Below are positions 50,066 to 58,641 of a stretch of 64,000 nt of DNA, piece by piece. The translations under genes and the position numbers were made by a program. Position 1 is the first letter of the stretch, and every line of letters begins with the position of its first letter. The stretch lies in NCBI RefSeq assembly GCF_031928785.1, contig NZ_JARQAL010000002.1; one strand, 5' to 3'. The stretch is from Enterococcus_C asini_A (GTDB taxonomy: Bacteria > Bacillota > Bacilli > Lactobacillales > Enterococcaceae). The notes beneath the pieces were generated by a model, which was not told the DNA's origin, ran no database searches, and was given only the letters and a program-made list of their open reading frames with translations.

Positions 50066-51130
50066 ATGATTAGAATTACCATGCTGTCTCGAGCGGACAC
50101 AGTAAAAGGTCAAGGAGTAGGCAGTGCCTATGATGAATTAGTTAGAATGTTGCAAGACCGTTTTGCTGATGAGTTTCATATTGAAATAAATACCACTTCT
50201 AAAGCAGATGTCTCTCATTACCATACGATTAATCCCGAATTTTATCTCTCTACTTTTTCCAAAAAAAGTCGGGGAGTCAGAGTTGGCTATGTGCATTTTT
50301 TACCTGAGACTTTAAAAGGGAGCATTGATTTGTTTCCGCCTTTTCAAAAGATTTTTAACTGGTATGTCATGTCTTTTTACCGCCGGATGGATTTATTAGT
50401 AGTAGTCAATCCTAGTTTTATTCCTGAACTTGTGGCTGCGGGGATTCCAGAAGAAAAAATCTGCTATATCCCGAATTTTGTTTCCACCGAGGATTTTTAT
50501 CCTCAAAACGAGACAGAAAAACAAGCAATCCGCTCTAAATTAGGCTTTGGTAAGGATGATTTTGTGATTCTTGGGGTAGGCCAAGTGCAAAAGCGCAAAG
50601 GAATCGATGACTTTATTCAATTAGCCAAGGATAATCCAGACTTGAAATTTGTCTGGGCCGGTGGGTTTTCATTCGGAAAGCTGACTGATGGCTATGAGGC
50701 CTATCGAGAAGTGTACGAAAATCCGCCGGAAAATTTGACGTTTACCGGAATTTTAGACCGTAATGAATTGGTTTCTTACTATAATATGGCAGATATTTTT
50801 CTCTTGCCTTCATATAACGAGTTATTTCCCATGAGTATTTTGGAAGCTTTTAGTTGTCACACACCGGTGATGGTACGCAACTTGGATTTGTATGAATCGG
50901 TGATTTCTGGTTATTACCTTGGCACCGATGATCGCGATGAAATGGAGGAAAAACTCCGTGAGCTTGCGCAAGATCCTAGTCAGTTGCAAGTTTATGCTGA
51001 TCTTTCTGCCAAAGCAGCCCAACATTATTCTGAGGATAATGTGGCCAAAATCTGGCATCGTTTTTATACAGACTTAGCCAAAGGAAAAGCTTTAAAGCTG
51101 TCTTCAGATAGTCGAGAAGTCCAACCGTAA
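50066..51130 (+). CDS. GT4-family glycosyltransferase
   Basis: 354 residues with the GT-B fold: N-terminal acceptor lobe (SRADTVKGQGVGSAYDELV, near 5-23), the donor motif VGQVQKRKGIDDFI (near 172) and the Glu-x7-Glu-like block LLPSYNELFPMSILEAFSC (near 253) that binds the sugar nucleotide. No signal peptide. It may glucosylate diacylglycerol or a cell-wall precursor, but no partner glycosyltransferase is adjacent. ATG 50066 follows AAAGGA. Confidence 0.83.
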   Translation: MIRITMLSRADTVKGQGVGSAYDELVRMLQDRFADEFHIEINTTSKADVSHYHTINPEFYLSTFSKKSRGVRVGYVHFLPETLKGSIDLFPPFQKIFNWYVMSFYRRMDLLVVVNPSFIPELVAAGIPEEKICYIPNFVSTEDFYPQNETEKQAIRSKLGFGKDDFVILGVGQVQKRKGIDDFIQLAKDNPDLKFVWAGGFSFGKLTDGYEAYREVYENPPENLTFTGILDRNELVSYYNMADIFLLPSYNELFPMSILEAFSCHTPVMVRNLDLYESVISGYYLGTDDRDEMEEKLRELAQDPSQLQVYADLSAKAAQHYSEDNVAKIWHRFYTDLAKGKALKLSSDSREVQP

Positions 51131-51131
51131 T

Positions 51132-51170
51132 AAAAAAGCTGAACGCCTGTTGAGGTGTTCAGCTTTTTTT
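51132..51170. terminator. Terminator between the glycosyltransferase and UDG-like genes
   Basis: AAAAAAGCTGAAC/GTTCAGCTTTTTT arms. It overlaps the 3' end of the UDG-like gene and serves convergent transcription. Confidence 0.88.
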
Positions 51171-51803
51171 ATGGAGGAAAACCCCTAACTTTTGCCAGTC
51201 TTCTTCAATCAATGGTGCGAGTTTGCGATTATAAAAAATCGCCGCTGGATGAAACATGGGGACAATAGTATACGTTTTATCAGAAAGTTGATAGCTTTCT
51301 TGGGCTTGATTTAATTCTTTGATGGGGCCTGTTAAAATTTGACCATGGTCTTTGGTGACGGTATGAGTAGAACCTAATAGCCGTTGTAGTCCAATATTTC
51401 CCAGAGTAACAATGATATCTGGCTGAATTTGCTGAATCTCATAATCAGTAATCGGAGCGTGGGCTAGAATTTCTTTTTTCGTGGGAGTGCGATTTGGACG
51501 CCTCATTTCTGGTGTCCCGCTTTTTTTATTGATCACTGATTTTATGCTGTAGGGGCGACTGCGTACCGCACTGGTAATGTAGATATCACTGCGAGTAAGA
51601 CCGGCTAGTGTCAAAGATTTGTCTAATTCAACACCGGCAGCACCGCTAAAAGGAATTAGCGTTTCAATTTCATTGCGACCAGGGGCTTCTCCTAAAATGA
51701 ATAATTGAGCATTTAATGGGCCGGCCCCAGCAACAAAGCCTTCTAATAAAAAGCCTTTTGAACGGCGAGCTACGTCATTGACTAACCAATCAGGATAATT
51801 CAT
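51159..51803 (-). CDS. Uracil-DNA glycosylase superfamily protein (family 4-like, no Fe-S cysteines)
   Basis: 214 residues. GEAPGRNEIE (motif 1, near 38), IPFSGAAGVELD, ITSAVRSRPY and FHPAAIFYNRK (motif 2 His, near 181) are those of type 4/5 UDGs. The cysteines that bind a 4Fe-4S cluster in family 4 enzymes are absent. It could repair deaminated bases or act on another substrate; relatives in lactobacilli carry the same reduced form. Divergent from rplU across a perfect palindrome. Confidence 0.8.
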   Translation of the reverse strand: MNYPDWLVNDVARRSKGFLLEGFVAGAGPLNAQLFILGEAPGRNEIETLIPFSGAAGVELDKSLTLAGLTRSDIYITSAVRSRPYSIKSVINKKSGTPEMRRPNRTPTKKEILAHAPITDYEIQQIQPDIIVTLGNIGLQRLLGSTHTVTKDHGQILTGPIKELNQAQESYQLSDKTYTIVPMFHPAAIFYNRKLAPLIEEDWQKLGVFLHKKS

Positions 51804-51836
51804 CTTTTACACTCCTTTTTTTCAGTATAAACTGTG

Positions 51837-51860
51837 GCAAAAGCTTTGAAAAGCTTTTGC
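51837..51860. promoter_or_regulatory. 24-bp palindrome between UDG-like gene and rplU
   Basis: Arms GCAAAAGCTTT and AAAGCTTTTGC around GA. It lies 20 bases upstream of the rplU -35 and 34 bases before the UDG-like start: a candidate operator for either gene. Confidence 0.4.
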
Positions 51861-51880
51861 AAATCTTTGAAAACAAGTGG

Positions 51881-51909
51881 TTGACGGGGAAGTGTTTTTT
51901 TGCTAAAGT
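51881..51909 (+). promoter_or_regulatory. Promoter of rplU operon
   Basis: TTGACG, 17 bases, TAAAGT with TGC extended -10. Confidence 0.75.
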
Positions 51910-51915
51910 AGTATT

Positions 51916-52014
51916 GTTGTAATTGTGGGCACCACAGCTACAACCGCACAGAACCAGTAGTAAGCATCGTTAAGATCACTGGGGATGGCGAGTCTAAGTC
52001 TAACAAAGGAGGTG
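51916..52014 (+). ncRNA. L21 leader region (rplU 5' UTR)
   Basis: About 100 bases of structured leader lie between the promoter and the ribosome site; AAGCATCG and similar hairpins are seen. This fits the Firmicute L21 leader that gives autoregulation of rplU-prp-rpmA, but the match was not folded or scored. Confidence 0.5.
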
Positions 52015-52023
52015 CTTCAAAGC

Positions 52024-52332
52024 ATGTACGCAATCATTAAAACTGGTGGCAAACAAGTCAAAGTGGAAGTCGGTCAAGCGATCTACGTTGAAAAACTAGA
52101 CGTTGAAGCTGGCGAAAAGGTTACTTTTGACGAAGTAATTTTGGTAGGTGGCGAATCTACGAAAGTTGGGAACCCAACAATCGCAGGCGCAACTGTTGCA
52201 GGTACGGTTGAAAAACACGGCAAGCAAAAGAAAGTCGTGACTTACAAATACAAACCTAAAAAACACACTCACCGCAAGCAGGGTCATCGTCAACCTTATA
52301 CAAAAGTTGTCATTGACGCAATCAACGCATAA
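52024..52332 (+). CDS. rplU: 50S ribosomal protein L21
   Basis: 102 residues: MYAIIKTGGKQVKVEVGQ start and KPKKHTHRKQGHRQPYT near the C-terminus are hallmarks. Start ATG 52024 follows AAAGGAGGT. It is first in the conserved rplU-prp-rpmA operon. Confidence 0.97.
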   Translation: MYAIIKTGGKQVKVEVGQAIYVEKLDVEAGEKVTFDEVILVGGESTKVGNPTIAGATVAGTVEKHGKQKKVVTYKYKPKKHTHRKQGHRQPYTKVVIDAINA

Positions 52333-52356
52333 TTTTTCATAAAGCAGGTGGATTTC

Positions 52357-52698
52357 TTGATCATTGGGACATTAAAACGTAATGACTCTGGTCGGATCAT
52401 TTCCTTTGAACTGACTGGCCACGCTCAATCTGGTGAGTATGGAAAGGACCTCGTTTGTGCAGCTGTCTCGGCATTAGCCATCAGTTGTGTCAACGGTATC
52501 GATGCTTTAGCCGGTGTCAAACCAATTCTTGACGCTAACGAAGAAGAAGGTGGCTACCTTTACGTGGAGCTACCGGAAGATTCGACCCAGGAGCAGACCA
52601 ACATCACTCAGATACTGCTGGAAAATCTTTTATTGGGATTGCAAGCAGTTCAAGCGGAATATGGAGAATATCTGCAATTGAAAACCATCACGAAATAA
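52357..52698 (+). CDS. prp: Ribosomal-processing cysteine protease Prp
   Basis: Cleaves the N-terminal extension of L27, an essential step in ribosome assembly in Firmicutes. 113 residues; active-site His in TGHAQSGEYGKD (near 22) and Cys in LVCAAVSALAIS (near 34). Start is TTG 52357, with AGCAGGTGG six bases upstream; an earlier GTG overlaps that site. Its substrate is the next gene. Confidence 0.93.
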   Translation: MIIGTLKRNDSGRIISFELTGHAQSGEYGKDLVCAAVSALAISCVNGIDALAGVKPILDANEEEGGYLYVELPEDSTQEQTNITQILLENLLLGLQAVQAEYGEYLQLKTITK

Positions 52699-52722
52699 AG
52701 TCTATTACAGGAGGTGCATTCC

Positions 52723-53016
52723 ATGTTGTTGAAAATGAATTTACAATTCTTCGCCCACAAAAAAGGGGGCGGTTCTACTTCCAACGGCCGTGACTCAGAA
52801 TCCAAACGTTTAGGTGCTAAACGGGCGGACGGTCAAACTGTTACAGGTGGATCCATCCTTTACCGTCAACGGGGCACTAAGATTTATCCAGGTGTGAACG
52901 TTGGTATCGGTGGCGATGACACATTGTTCGCTAAATGCGACGGCGTAGTACGTTTCGAACGTAAAGGCCGCGACAAAAAGCAAGTCTCTGTTTATCCAGT
53001 GGCTGCTGAAGCGTAA
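52723..53016 (+). CDS. rpmA: 50S ribosomal protein L27 (with Prp-cleaved extension)
   Basis: 97 residues. The N-terminus MLLKMNLQFFAHKKGGGS contains LQFFA, where Prp cuts after FF, leaving the mature AHKKGGGS that reaches the peptidyl-transferase centre. GSILYRQRGTKIYPGVNVG is the conserved body. AGGAGGTG precedes ATG 52723. Confidence 0.97.
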   Translation: MLLKMNLQFFAHKKGGGSTSNGRDSESKRLGAKRADGQTVTGGSILYRQRGTKIYPGVNVGIGGDDTLFAKCDGVVRFERKGRDKKQVSVYPVAAEA

Positions 53017-53027
53017 GCAAATAAGGA

Positions 53028-53064
53028 AAGTCCGAACTCTTTTATCAGGGTTCGGACTTTTTTA
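53028..53064 (+). terminator. Terminator of rplU-prp-rpmA
   Basis: AAAGTCCGAAC/GTTCGGACTTT hairpin with a T-run. Confidence 0.9.
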
Positions 53065-53154
53065 TAAGGAAGAATGCCCATTTTTGATGTTTGGATCTTT
53101 CTTTCGCTTTTTAGCTGTCAGTGCTAGACTACATGAAAAAAAGGAGACGATGAG

Positions 53155-53673
53155 ATGTTTGAAGAATTAGTAAAATTAAACTGCTTTTCAGAAAATGATT
53201 TAATCCGTAAAGAAGCAGCTGAATTACTGGAAAGAGAATATGGCTGTGAAATCAATTGTATAGAAATGAGCGAAAGTGTACGATTTGCTCATCATGGTCG
53301 TGGCTGTACCATTGTGGCGGCGAAGCTTTGTGATGATGTGGTAATCTTTCAAAATGTAACGATTGGTGCCAATCAGAAATTTAATCGAAAAACTGCTCGT
53401 TGGGAAAATCTTGGTAATCCAATTCTTGGACCTGGTGTCATTGTGGCAGATGGTGCGAAAATTCTTGGTCCGGTGGTTATTGGTGAAAATACGGTTGTGG
53501 GAGCAGGAGCAATCATTACTAAAGATATTCCAGCAAATAGCGTGGCGTATGGAGTGAATCAATTTAAAGCGAAACCAGAAGATTATGATTTGGTTTTTCG
53601 CAATGAAATGCCAACTTTTGCAGACATTCTAGCCGCAAATCAGCAGCTTATTAAAAAATACCAAGAAAATTAA
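53155..53673 (+). CDS. Serine acetyltransferase-like hexapeptide acyltransferase
   Basis: 172 residues of left-handed beta-helix repeats (VIFQNVTIGA, NPILGPGVIVADGAKILG, VVIGENTVVGAGAIIT). The active-site His lies in RFAHHGRGCTIV and the end matches CysE-type enzymes. The N-terminal helical domain of classical CysE is missing, so its acceptor is not assured to be serine; an O-acetyltransferase of other small molecules is possible. AAGGAGA precedes the ATG. Confidence 0.75.
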   Translation: MFEELVKLNCFSENDLIRKEAAELLEREYGCEINCIEMSESVRFAHHGRGCTIVAAKLCDDVVIFQNVTIGANQKFNRKTARWENLGNPILGPGVIVADGAKILGPVVIGENTVVGAGAIITKDIPANSVAYGVNQFKAKPEDYDLVFRNEMPTFADILAANQQLIKKYQEN

Positions 53674-53689
53674 AAAATGAATAAGACGG

Positions 53690-53726
53690 AAAAAACTTCA
53701 GGTCTTTAGAATCTGGAGCTTTTTTG
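53690..53726 (+). terminator. Terminator after the acetyltransferase gene
   Basis: AACTTCAG/CTGGAGCTT stem (one G-T pair) and a T-run. Confidence 0.6.
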
Positions 53727-53803
53727 TATTTTAATCCAAAGCTTTGCTACTGCATAAAAATCTCGGTACAATAAGAAAAGAAGAAGGAAAGGCGGTTGAT
53801 TTC

Positions 53804-54736
53804 ATGGAACAAAGACAACATCAATCGATTCAAAAACTGATTGCCGAGATTGAAAAAGTGGTAATCGGGAAGAGAGAAGTTATTGAAATGACGGTAGCGG
53901 CCTTGCTTGCTGGAGGGCACGTTTTATTTGAAGATATTCCTGGGGTAGGAAAGACTGTCTTGGTGAAGACTCTTGCCAAAGCAATTCAAGGGGAGTTTTC
54001 CCGGGTGCAGTTCACCCCGGATTTACAACCAAGTGATATTTCCGGTCTTTCGATTTATAACGAGGAAAGTCGCAGGTTTGAGTTTCGGCCGGGACCAATT
54101 TTTACTACGGTATTGTTAGCCGATGAAATTAATCGCACTCCGCCAAGGACCCAAGCGGCGTTATTAGAGGCGATGTCAGAAAAACACGTAACCATTGACA
54201 ATCAGACTTATCCTTTAGATGAGAATTTTTTTGTACTGGCAACTCAAAATCCTGTGGAATATGAAGGAACGTATCCTTTGCCAGAAGCACAGTTGGATCG
54301 TTTTTTATTTCGACTAAAAATTGGTTATCCAGTTTATGAAGATGAACTGGTCTTGTTATTAGGACAACAAGAGCGGGCATTGGCTCATGTACAACCGGTA
54401 TTAACCAAGGAGCAGTTGATACGATTAAAGCAACAAGTTTCAGAGGTTACTATTAGCGATCAAGTCAGTCGCTATGGCTTGAATCTGATTCGGGCCACTA
54501 GAGAGCATTTTGGTGTCCGCTTAGGCATCAGTCCTCGAGGGGGAATTGCTTTTTTACGAGGGGCTCAAGCCTATGCTTTTGTTCATGGACAGGACTTTGT
54601 GACTCCAGAAGACTTGCAGGCGGTGATGGGGCCAGTATTTGGTCATCGCTTGATTTTGAACTACGGAGAGGATAAAGAAAAGATTCTTAAGGAAATTTTG
54701 GCTAGCGTTTTGGTACCTGTGAGGAAAAAATCATGA
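53804..54736 (+). CDS. MoxR-family AAA+ ATPase
   Basis: About 310 residues: Walker A DIPGVGKTVLVK (near 47), Walker B VLLADEINRTPPRTQ (near 105), and the EYEGTYPLPEAQLDRFLF sensor block. MoxR proteins work as chaperones that assemble or activate partner complexes, and this one opens a MoxR-DUF58-transglutaminase operon. The ATG overlaps by four bases with the next start (ATGA at 54733). ATG 53804 follows GAAAGG. Confidence 0.92.
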   Translation: MEQRQHQSIQKLIAEIEKVVIGKREVIEMTVAALLAGGHVLFEDIPGVGKTVLVKTLAKAIQGEFSRVQFTPDLQPSDISGLSIYNEESRRFEFRPGPIFTTVLLADEINRTPPRTQAALLEAMSEKHVTIDNQTYPLDENFFVLATQNPVEYEGTYPLPEAQLDRFLFRLKIGYPVYEDELVLLLGQQERALAHVQPVLTKEQLIRLKQQVSEVTISDQVSRYGLNLIRATREHFGVRLGISPRGGIAFLRGAQAYAFVHGQDFVTPEDLQAVMGPVFGHRLILNYGEDKEKILKEILASVLVPVRKKS

Positions 54737-55740
54737 AAAAAATCCGGCGAATTGGCAAAATAGTGCTGATAATGATTGGCTGGGTGGTACTTTTTGCCAA
54801 TGCACTTGTTTTTAACAATCCTACTGGTTGGAGTTTGTTTCTTTTTTTCAGTGGCTTTTTGTTGTTAATGTTATTGTCTTTTTTGCCTTCTTTAAAAAAG
54901 GTGCAGTTTAAGACGGAGAAAGTGCAGTACACTCAAGTGGGACAAGATTTTAATTTAGTAGTGGAAGTTTTGGCGAGCGGTTTTTGGCAAGCACTTTTTC
55001 AAGTGAGCATCAAGGAATTGCCAACAGAGGCGTATCAGTTCTTTTTTTATCATGGGCAGCCGGTAACGCTAACCTTTCCAGTGCACCCACTCGTGAGGGG
55101 ACGTTTTGAAAAGCCGCCAATTTTTCTGCGTGGCGGGGATTTGTTTGGTTTATTTGAAAAAGAGCAAAGAAAATTTTTGCCTTGTACATTATATGTTTTA
55201 CCAAAAGAAGATTTGCTGGGTCGTAGCCTAGGCCAGCAATTGCGACAACAATTCAGTCATCAAATTTTCGGTGAGCCTTTGCCTCAAGTAAGGAGTTATC
55301 GCAAGTACCAGCCGGGAGATAATCGGCGACAAGTGGACTGGAAGGTGAGCGCTCGTCAGCGAACTTTGACCATTCGGGAACAAGAAACTGGACAAGCAGT
55401 CAAACCTATCTTTATCTTTTGGGGTAAACAACAAAAGGAATTTGAAATTATTCTAAGCCGTTATTACGCCATGCAAAAAGAACTGACTGGTATTCAGCAA
55501 TATGTAATTGCCCAACAAGTGAATTTAGTGACAGAAGAGGGCGTATTTGCAGAAATAACCGGTTTTGAAACACCGCCTCCTTTGCCGGAATGGCGCAATC
55601 AGGACTTGGTGATTTTTTATGGAGAAGCAGATGAAATTTTACAACAAGCAGTAACTAATTTGAGAAAATACAATCGAGTGAGCGGATACTCTTTGTTGAC
55701 TATTTCCAGTAACAATCAGCCAAGTCGGGAAAGGTGGTGA
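54733..55740 (+). CDS. DUF58 membrane protein
   Basis: 335 residues: two N-terminal membrane helices (~11-27 and ~33-49), a beta domain, and the DUF58 core VRSYRKYQPGDNRRQVDWKVSARQR read as VRSYRKYQPGDN then RQVDWKVSARQ (near 190-215). DUF58 lies between MoxR and a transglutaminase protein in many bacteria; the module's target is unknown but is suspected to be the cell envelope. Confidence 0.88.
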   Translation: MKKIRRIGKIVLIMIGWVVLFANALVFNNPTGWSLFLFFSGFLLLMLLSFLPSLKKVQFKTEKVQYTQVGQDFNLVVEVLASGFWQALFQVSIKELPTEAYQFFFYHGQPVTLTFPVHPLVRGRFEKPPIFLRGGDLFGLFEKEQRKFLPCTLYVLPKEDLLGRSLGQQLRQQFSHQIFGEPLPQVRSYRKYQPGDNRRQVDWKVSARQRTLTIREQETGQAVKPIFIFWGKQQKEFEIILSRYYAMQKELTGIQQYVIAQQVNLVTEEGVFAEITGFETPPPLPEWRNQDLVIFYGEADEILQQAVTNLRKYNRVSGYSLLTISSNNQPSRERW

Positions 55741-55743
55741 CCT

Positions 55744-57918
55744 ATGCTAAAGCGCATAAAAGAAAAAGGGTTGCTGGCAATCATTATGACGGTGGCATTG
55801 TTAATTTCCTTAGGCCGGTTTTTAAGCATGTATAACTTGGAACAAACATTTGCTATGGCAGCTATTACCATACTGTGTGCCGGACTGTGGCTATTTCCTT
55901 TTTGGCCGTTGCGGCTAGTGTGGGGAGCTGGCGTTTTTATCGGTACCTTGCATCATTATTTTCCATTGGATCATTCTCTTGATAGAGAGTGGTTTGTAGC
56001 TTTTTGGCAGCAAGTAAAACCTTTACTAACTTTAGTACAAGAAGAAGGCTTTGGTCGAACGCCTTCTTTATTAGCTTTTACATTGATTTTTTTAGCGGTG
56101 TGTTTGATTGCAGTCTTAGGCATTGAATATGAATTGATCGGTCTGAGTTATCTCAGCCTTTTAGGTTATTTTTTACTTCTGTCGATTTTTAATCGTGTGG
56201 ATGCGGTTAATGAAAGTTTGTTATTGCTTCTTTGCGCATTATTGGCCAATGGTGTTCGTCACTATCGCAATTTAGGGGGTAAGAGTTTTTGGTTTTTACT
56301 ACTCGGTGGAGGATTTTTAGGGTTGTTGCTTTTCGGGACCTTGAATTTGCCAGACGCTTGGCTTAGAGATCCTTTAGCCAGTCAGAGTGTCTCTTTGCGA
56401 AATCGCTTAAACGAGGCCGGTCTGTATAGTTTTGTGGAAAAGGTTGGTATTGGCGGGAATACTCGTACGGGCTTTGGAGAAGATGATGAAACTTTAGGAG
56501 GAGCGTTGATCGATGACGCTACGGTTTTGTTTCGAGCCACTCAAAGTTATCCTCATTACTGGCGTGTGGATAGTAAAGATCAATATACTGGAAAAGGTTG
56601 GGAGCGCCAATGGACTGTGGCTCCTTTTGTTTTAGAAGCTTCAGAACTTACAGTAACGCACAGTGAAACGGAAAATTTTTTACTGACCCAACAAATTGAA
56701 CTAGAATTTGAAACTAATGATTTGTATTTACCACTGCCCTACGGTAATTCCGATTTAACCATAACCAGTGGCTTTTCCGGCTTTGCCTATTATGAAGAAA
56801 CACAGCGAGTAAATTTATTGCTCGGTGAAAAAGAAAATCGAAAACTGACGATGATTTCTAAAGAACCTCATTATCCCGTCTCTGCATTACAGCAAGTCTC
56901 CGTTGACCAAAAAGGCATATTGATGCGCTACCTTCAACTGCCAGATTCACTACCTTCCCGGGTGGGACAACTGGCAGAAGCAATTACCCGTGAGGCAAAT
57001 ACATTGTATGATCAAGTTAGTGCAGTGGAAACTTACTTAAATAGTTCCGAAGACTTTCGCTATTCCAAAGTGGATGTGGTGGCACCAGAATTAAACCAAG
57101 ATTACGTAGATCGATTTTTATTTGAAAGCAAAGTGGGCTATTGTGATAATTTTTCTAGTGCCATGGTGGTGCTTTTGCGCACTTTGGGGATTCCGGCGCG
57201 TTGGGCGAAAGGCTTTAGTCCGGGTACGGAAATTCCTAGTTTTGATCAACAGAAGACCTATGAAATTAAAAATCTAAACGCTCACTCTTGGCCAGAAGTT
57301 TATTTTTCTGGCTTTGGCTGGGTTCCCTTTGAACCTACTCCGTCTTTTACTAATCCCAATCGTCCGGGAGAAAATGAACCAGACTCATCGACTCCTGTAG
57401 TAAAAACCAGTACATCAACGGCTGAAAGCAGGGAAACTGTTGAGAGCACCACCTTAGAAACGACTGCCAATGCTCTCAATCAGAGTCCAACAGAAGATAA
57501 TCAAGAGGAGGAGGTACCAAGTAAGTCTCAGAATTTTATTTGGCTATTTCTTACAGTATTGTGCTTAGCCGTGCTCTTTTTAGTGTATCGTTATGGGGAG
57601 ATGGTATGCTTGTTATTACTTACCGTGCTGTTTAAAGATCCTTTCTACTATGGCTATTCCTATTTATTGAAGCGTTTGGAAAGAAAACTTGCGCGAGGTG
57701 CAGGAGAAACGCTGACTAACTACAGTCAAACAGTCGTAGCTCGTTATCCAGAATTGAAGGATTTTATTGAGTTAACAGTTTTCTATGAAACTTACTTGTA
57801 TGGTGAAAAGTACAATCCACCTGTTTCCCATTGCAAAAAATTGTTGCAAAACATAGCGTGTGGTTTACCAAAACTAAAAGAGACCTCTTTACAAGACACA
57901 TCTTCTATGCAAAAATAA
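55744..57918 (+). CDS. Transglutaminase-like membrane protein (TgpA-type)
   Basis: 724 residues: five to six N-terminal membrane helices (~10-205), an extracytoplasmic region (~210-560) with the transglutaminase core, and a C-terminal helix (~595-630) with a cytosolic tail. The catalytic Cys is in KVGYCDNFSSAMVVLLRTLG (near 470), the His in NLNAHSWPEVYF and the Asp/Glu partner in the GWVPFEPTP motif. A Ser/Thr-rich spacer (~545-590) precedes the last helix. It closes the MoxR operon; the substrate is unknown. Confidence 0.88.
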   Translation: MLKRIKEKGLLAIIMTVALLISLGRFLSMYNLEQTFAMAAITILCAGLWLFPFWPLRLVWGAGVFIGTLHHYFPLDHSLDREWFVAFWQQVKPLLTLVQEEGFGRTPSLLAFTLIFLAVCLIAVLGIEYELIGLSYLSLLGYFLLLSIFNRVDAVNESLLLLLCALLANGVRHYRNLGGKSFWFLLLGGGFLGLLLFGTLNLPDAWLRDPLASQSVSLRNRLNEAGLYSFVEKVGIGGNTRTGFGEDDETLGGALIDDATVLFRATQSYPHYWRVDSKDQYTGKGWERQWTVAPFVLEASELTVTHSETENFLLTQQIELEFETNDLYLPLPYGNSDLTITSGFSGFAYYEETQRVNLLLGEKENRKLTMISKEPHYPVSALQQVSVDQKGILMRYLQLPDSLPSRVGQLAEAITREANTLYDQVSAVETYLNSSEDFRYSKVDVVAPELNQDYVDRFLFESKVGYCDNFSSAMVVLLRTLGIPARWAKGFSPGTEIPSFDQQKTYEIKNLNAHSWPEVYFSGFGWVPFEPTPSFTNPNRPGENEPDSSTPVVKTSTSTAESRETVESTTLETTANALNQSPTEDNQEEEVPSKSQNFIWLFLTVLCLAVLFLVYRYGEMVCLLLLTVLFKDPFYYGYSYLLKRLERKLARGAGETLTNYSQTVVARYPELKDFIELTVFYETYLYGEKYNPPVSHCKKLLQNIACGLPKLKETSLQDTSSMQK

Positions 57919-57942
57919 ATCAATCATTTAGGAGGCTGTGCT

Positions 57943-58494
57943 GTGGAAGAGATTGTGATTCGAGAAGCTAAGATAGCAGATGCAAAAGACTTGTTGGCAA
58001 TTTATCGACCTTATGTGGAAGAAACTACGATTACTTTTGAATACCAAGTTCCCACGTTGGCAGATTTTGAAAAGCGGATAAAACAAACCTTGTTGCGTTA
58101 TCCTTATTTGGTTGCCAAAAGAGCAGGAAAAATTCAAGGTTACGCCTATGCTGGTGTGTACAAATCTCGTGAAGCCTACGATTGGAGTTGTGAAGTTACT
58201 GTTTATGTGGACTCTCAGGCTAAGGCTTGTGGAGTAGGCAGTGCGTTATACAATTCTTTAGAAGCTTTATTAGCCAAACAAGGAATTTACACGTTGACTG
58301 CTTGTATTACGGCAGGAAATGAAGCTAGCCTTCGTTTTCATGAAAAGCGAGGCTATGAACAAGTGGCTTGTTTTCCTAAAATCGGCTATAAATTTGGTAT
58401 TTGGCAAGACGTTTTATGGCTACAAAAAACATTGGGGCATCCTCCTCAAGTGCCAACGGCTTTTGTGCCTTATCCTCAGTTGAAAGAAAGTTGA
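57943..58494 (+). CDS. GNAT acetyltransferase, phosphinothricin acetyltransferase-like
   Basis: 183 residues. IREAKIADAKDLLAIYRPYVEETTITFEYQ (seen as IREAKIADAKDLLAIYRPYV then ETTITFEYQ) resembles the Pat/YwnH start; the acetyl-CoA loop QAKACGVGSALYNSLEALL is intact. The GTG start follows AGGAGG. It is 24 bases after the transglutaminase gene and may be co-transcribed, but functional ties are unclear. Confidence 0.85.
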   Translation: MEEIVIREAKIADAKDLLAIYRPYVEETTITFEYQVPTLADFEKRIKQTLLRYPYLVAKRAGKIQGYAYAGVYKSREAYDWSCEVTVYVDSQAKACGVGSALYNSLEALLAKQGIYTLTACITAGNEASLRFHEKRGYEQVACFPKIGYKFGIWQDVLWLQKTLGHPPQVPTAFVPYPQLKES

Positions 58495-58524
58495 AATCAA
58501 CCCATTGTTAGCAAGTCATTTTAT

Positions 58525-58552
58525 TTTACATTTTTTCAGAAAGTGCTATGAT
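58525..58552 (+). promoter_or_regulatory. Promoter of tRNA-Glu
   Basis: TTTACA, 16 bases, TATGAT; the predicted start is about ten bases before the tRNA. Confidence 0.65.
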
Positions 58553-58569
58553 TGCAATGTACTTGAAAT

Positions 58570-58641
58570 GACCTGTTAGTCAAGGGGTTAAGACGCCACG
58601 TTCTCAGCGTGGAGGCACGGGTTCGAATCCCGTACAGGCTA
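58570..58641 (+). tRNA. tRNA-Glu (anticodon CTC), acceptor stem mispaired
   Basis: Acceptor GACCTGT against ACAGGCT: five good pairs, an A-C at position 2 and a G-T at position 1. D-arm GTC/GAC, anticodon arm CCACG-TTCTCAG-CGTGG with CTC, T-arm ACGGG-TTCGAAT-CCCGT, discriminator A, no encoded CCA. It has its own promoter and terminator, so it is probably expressed. Confidence 0.8.
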
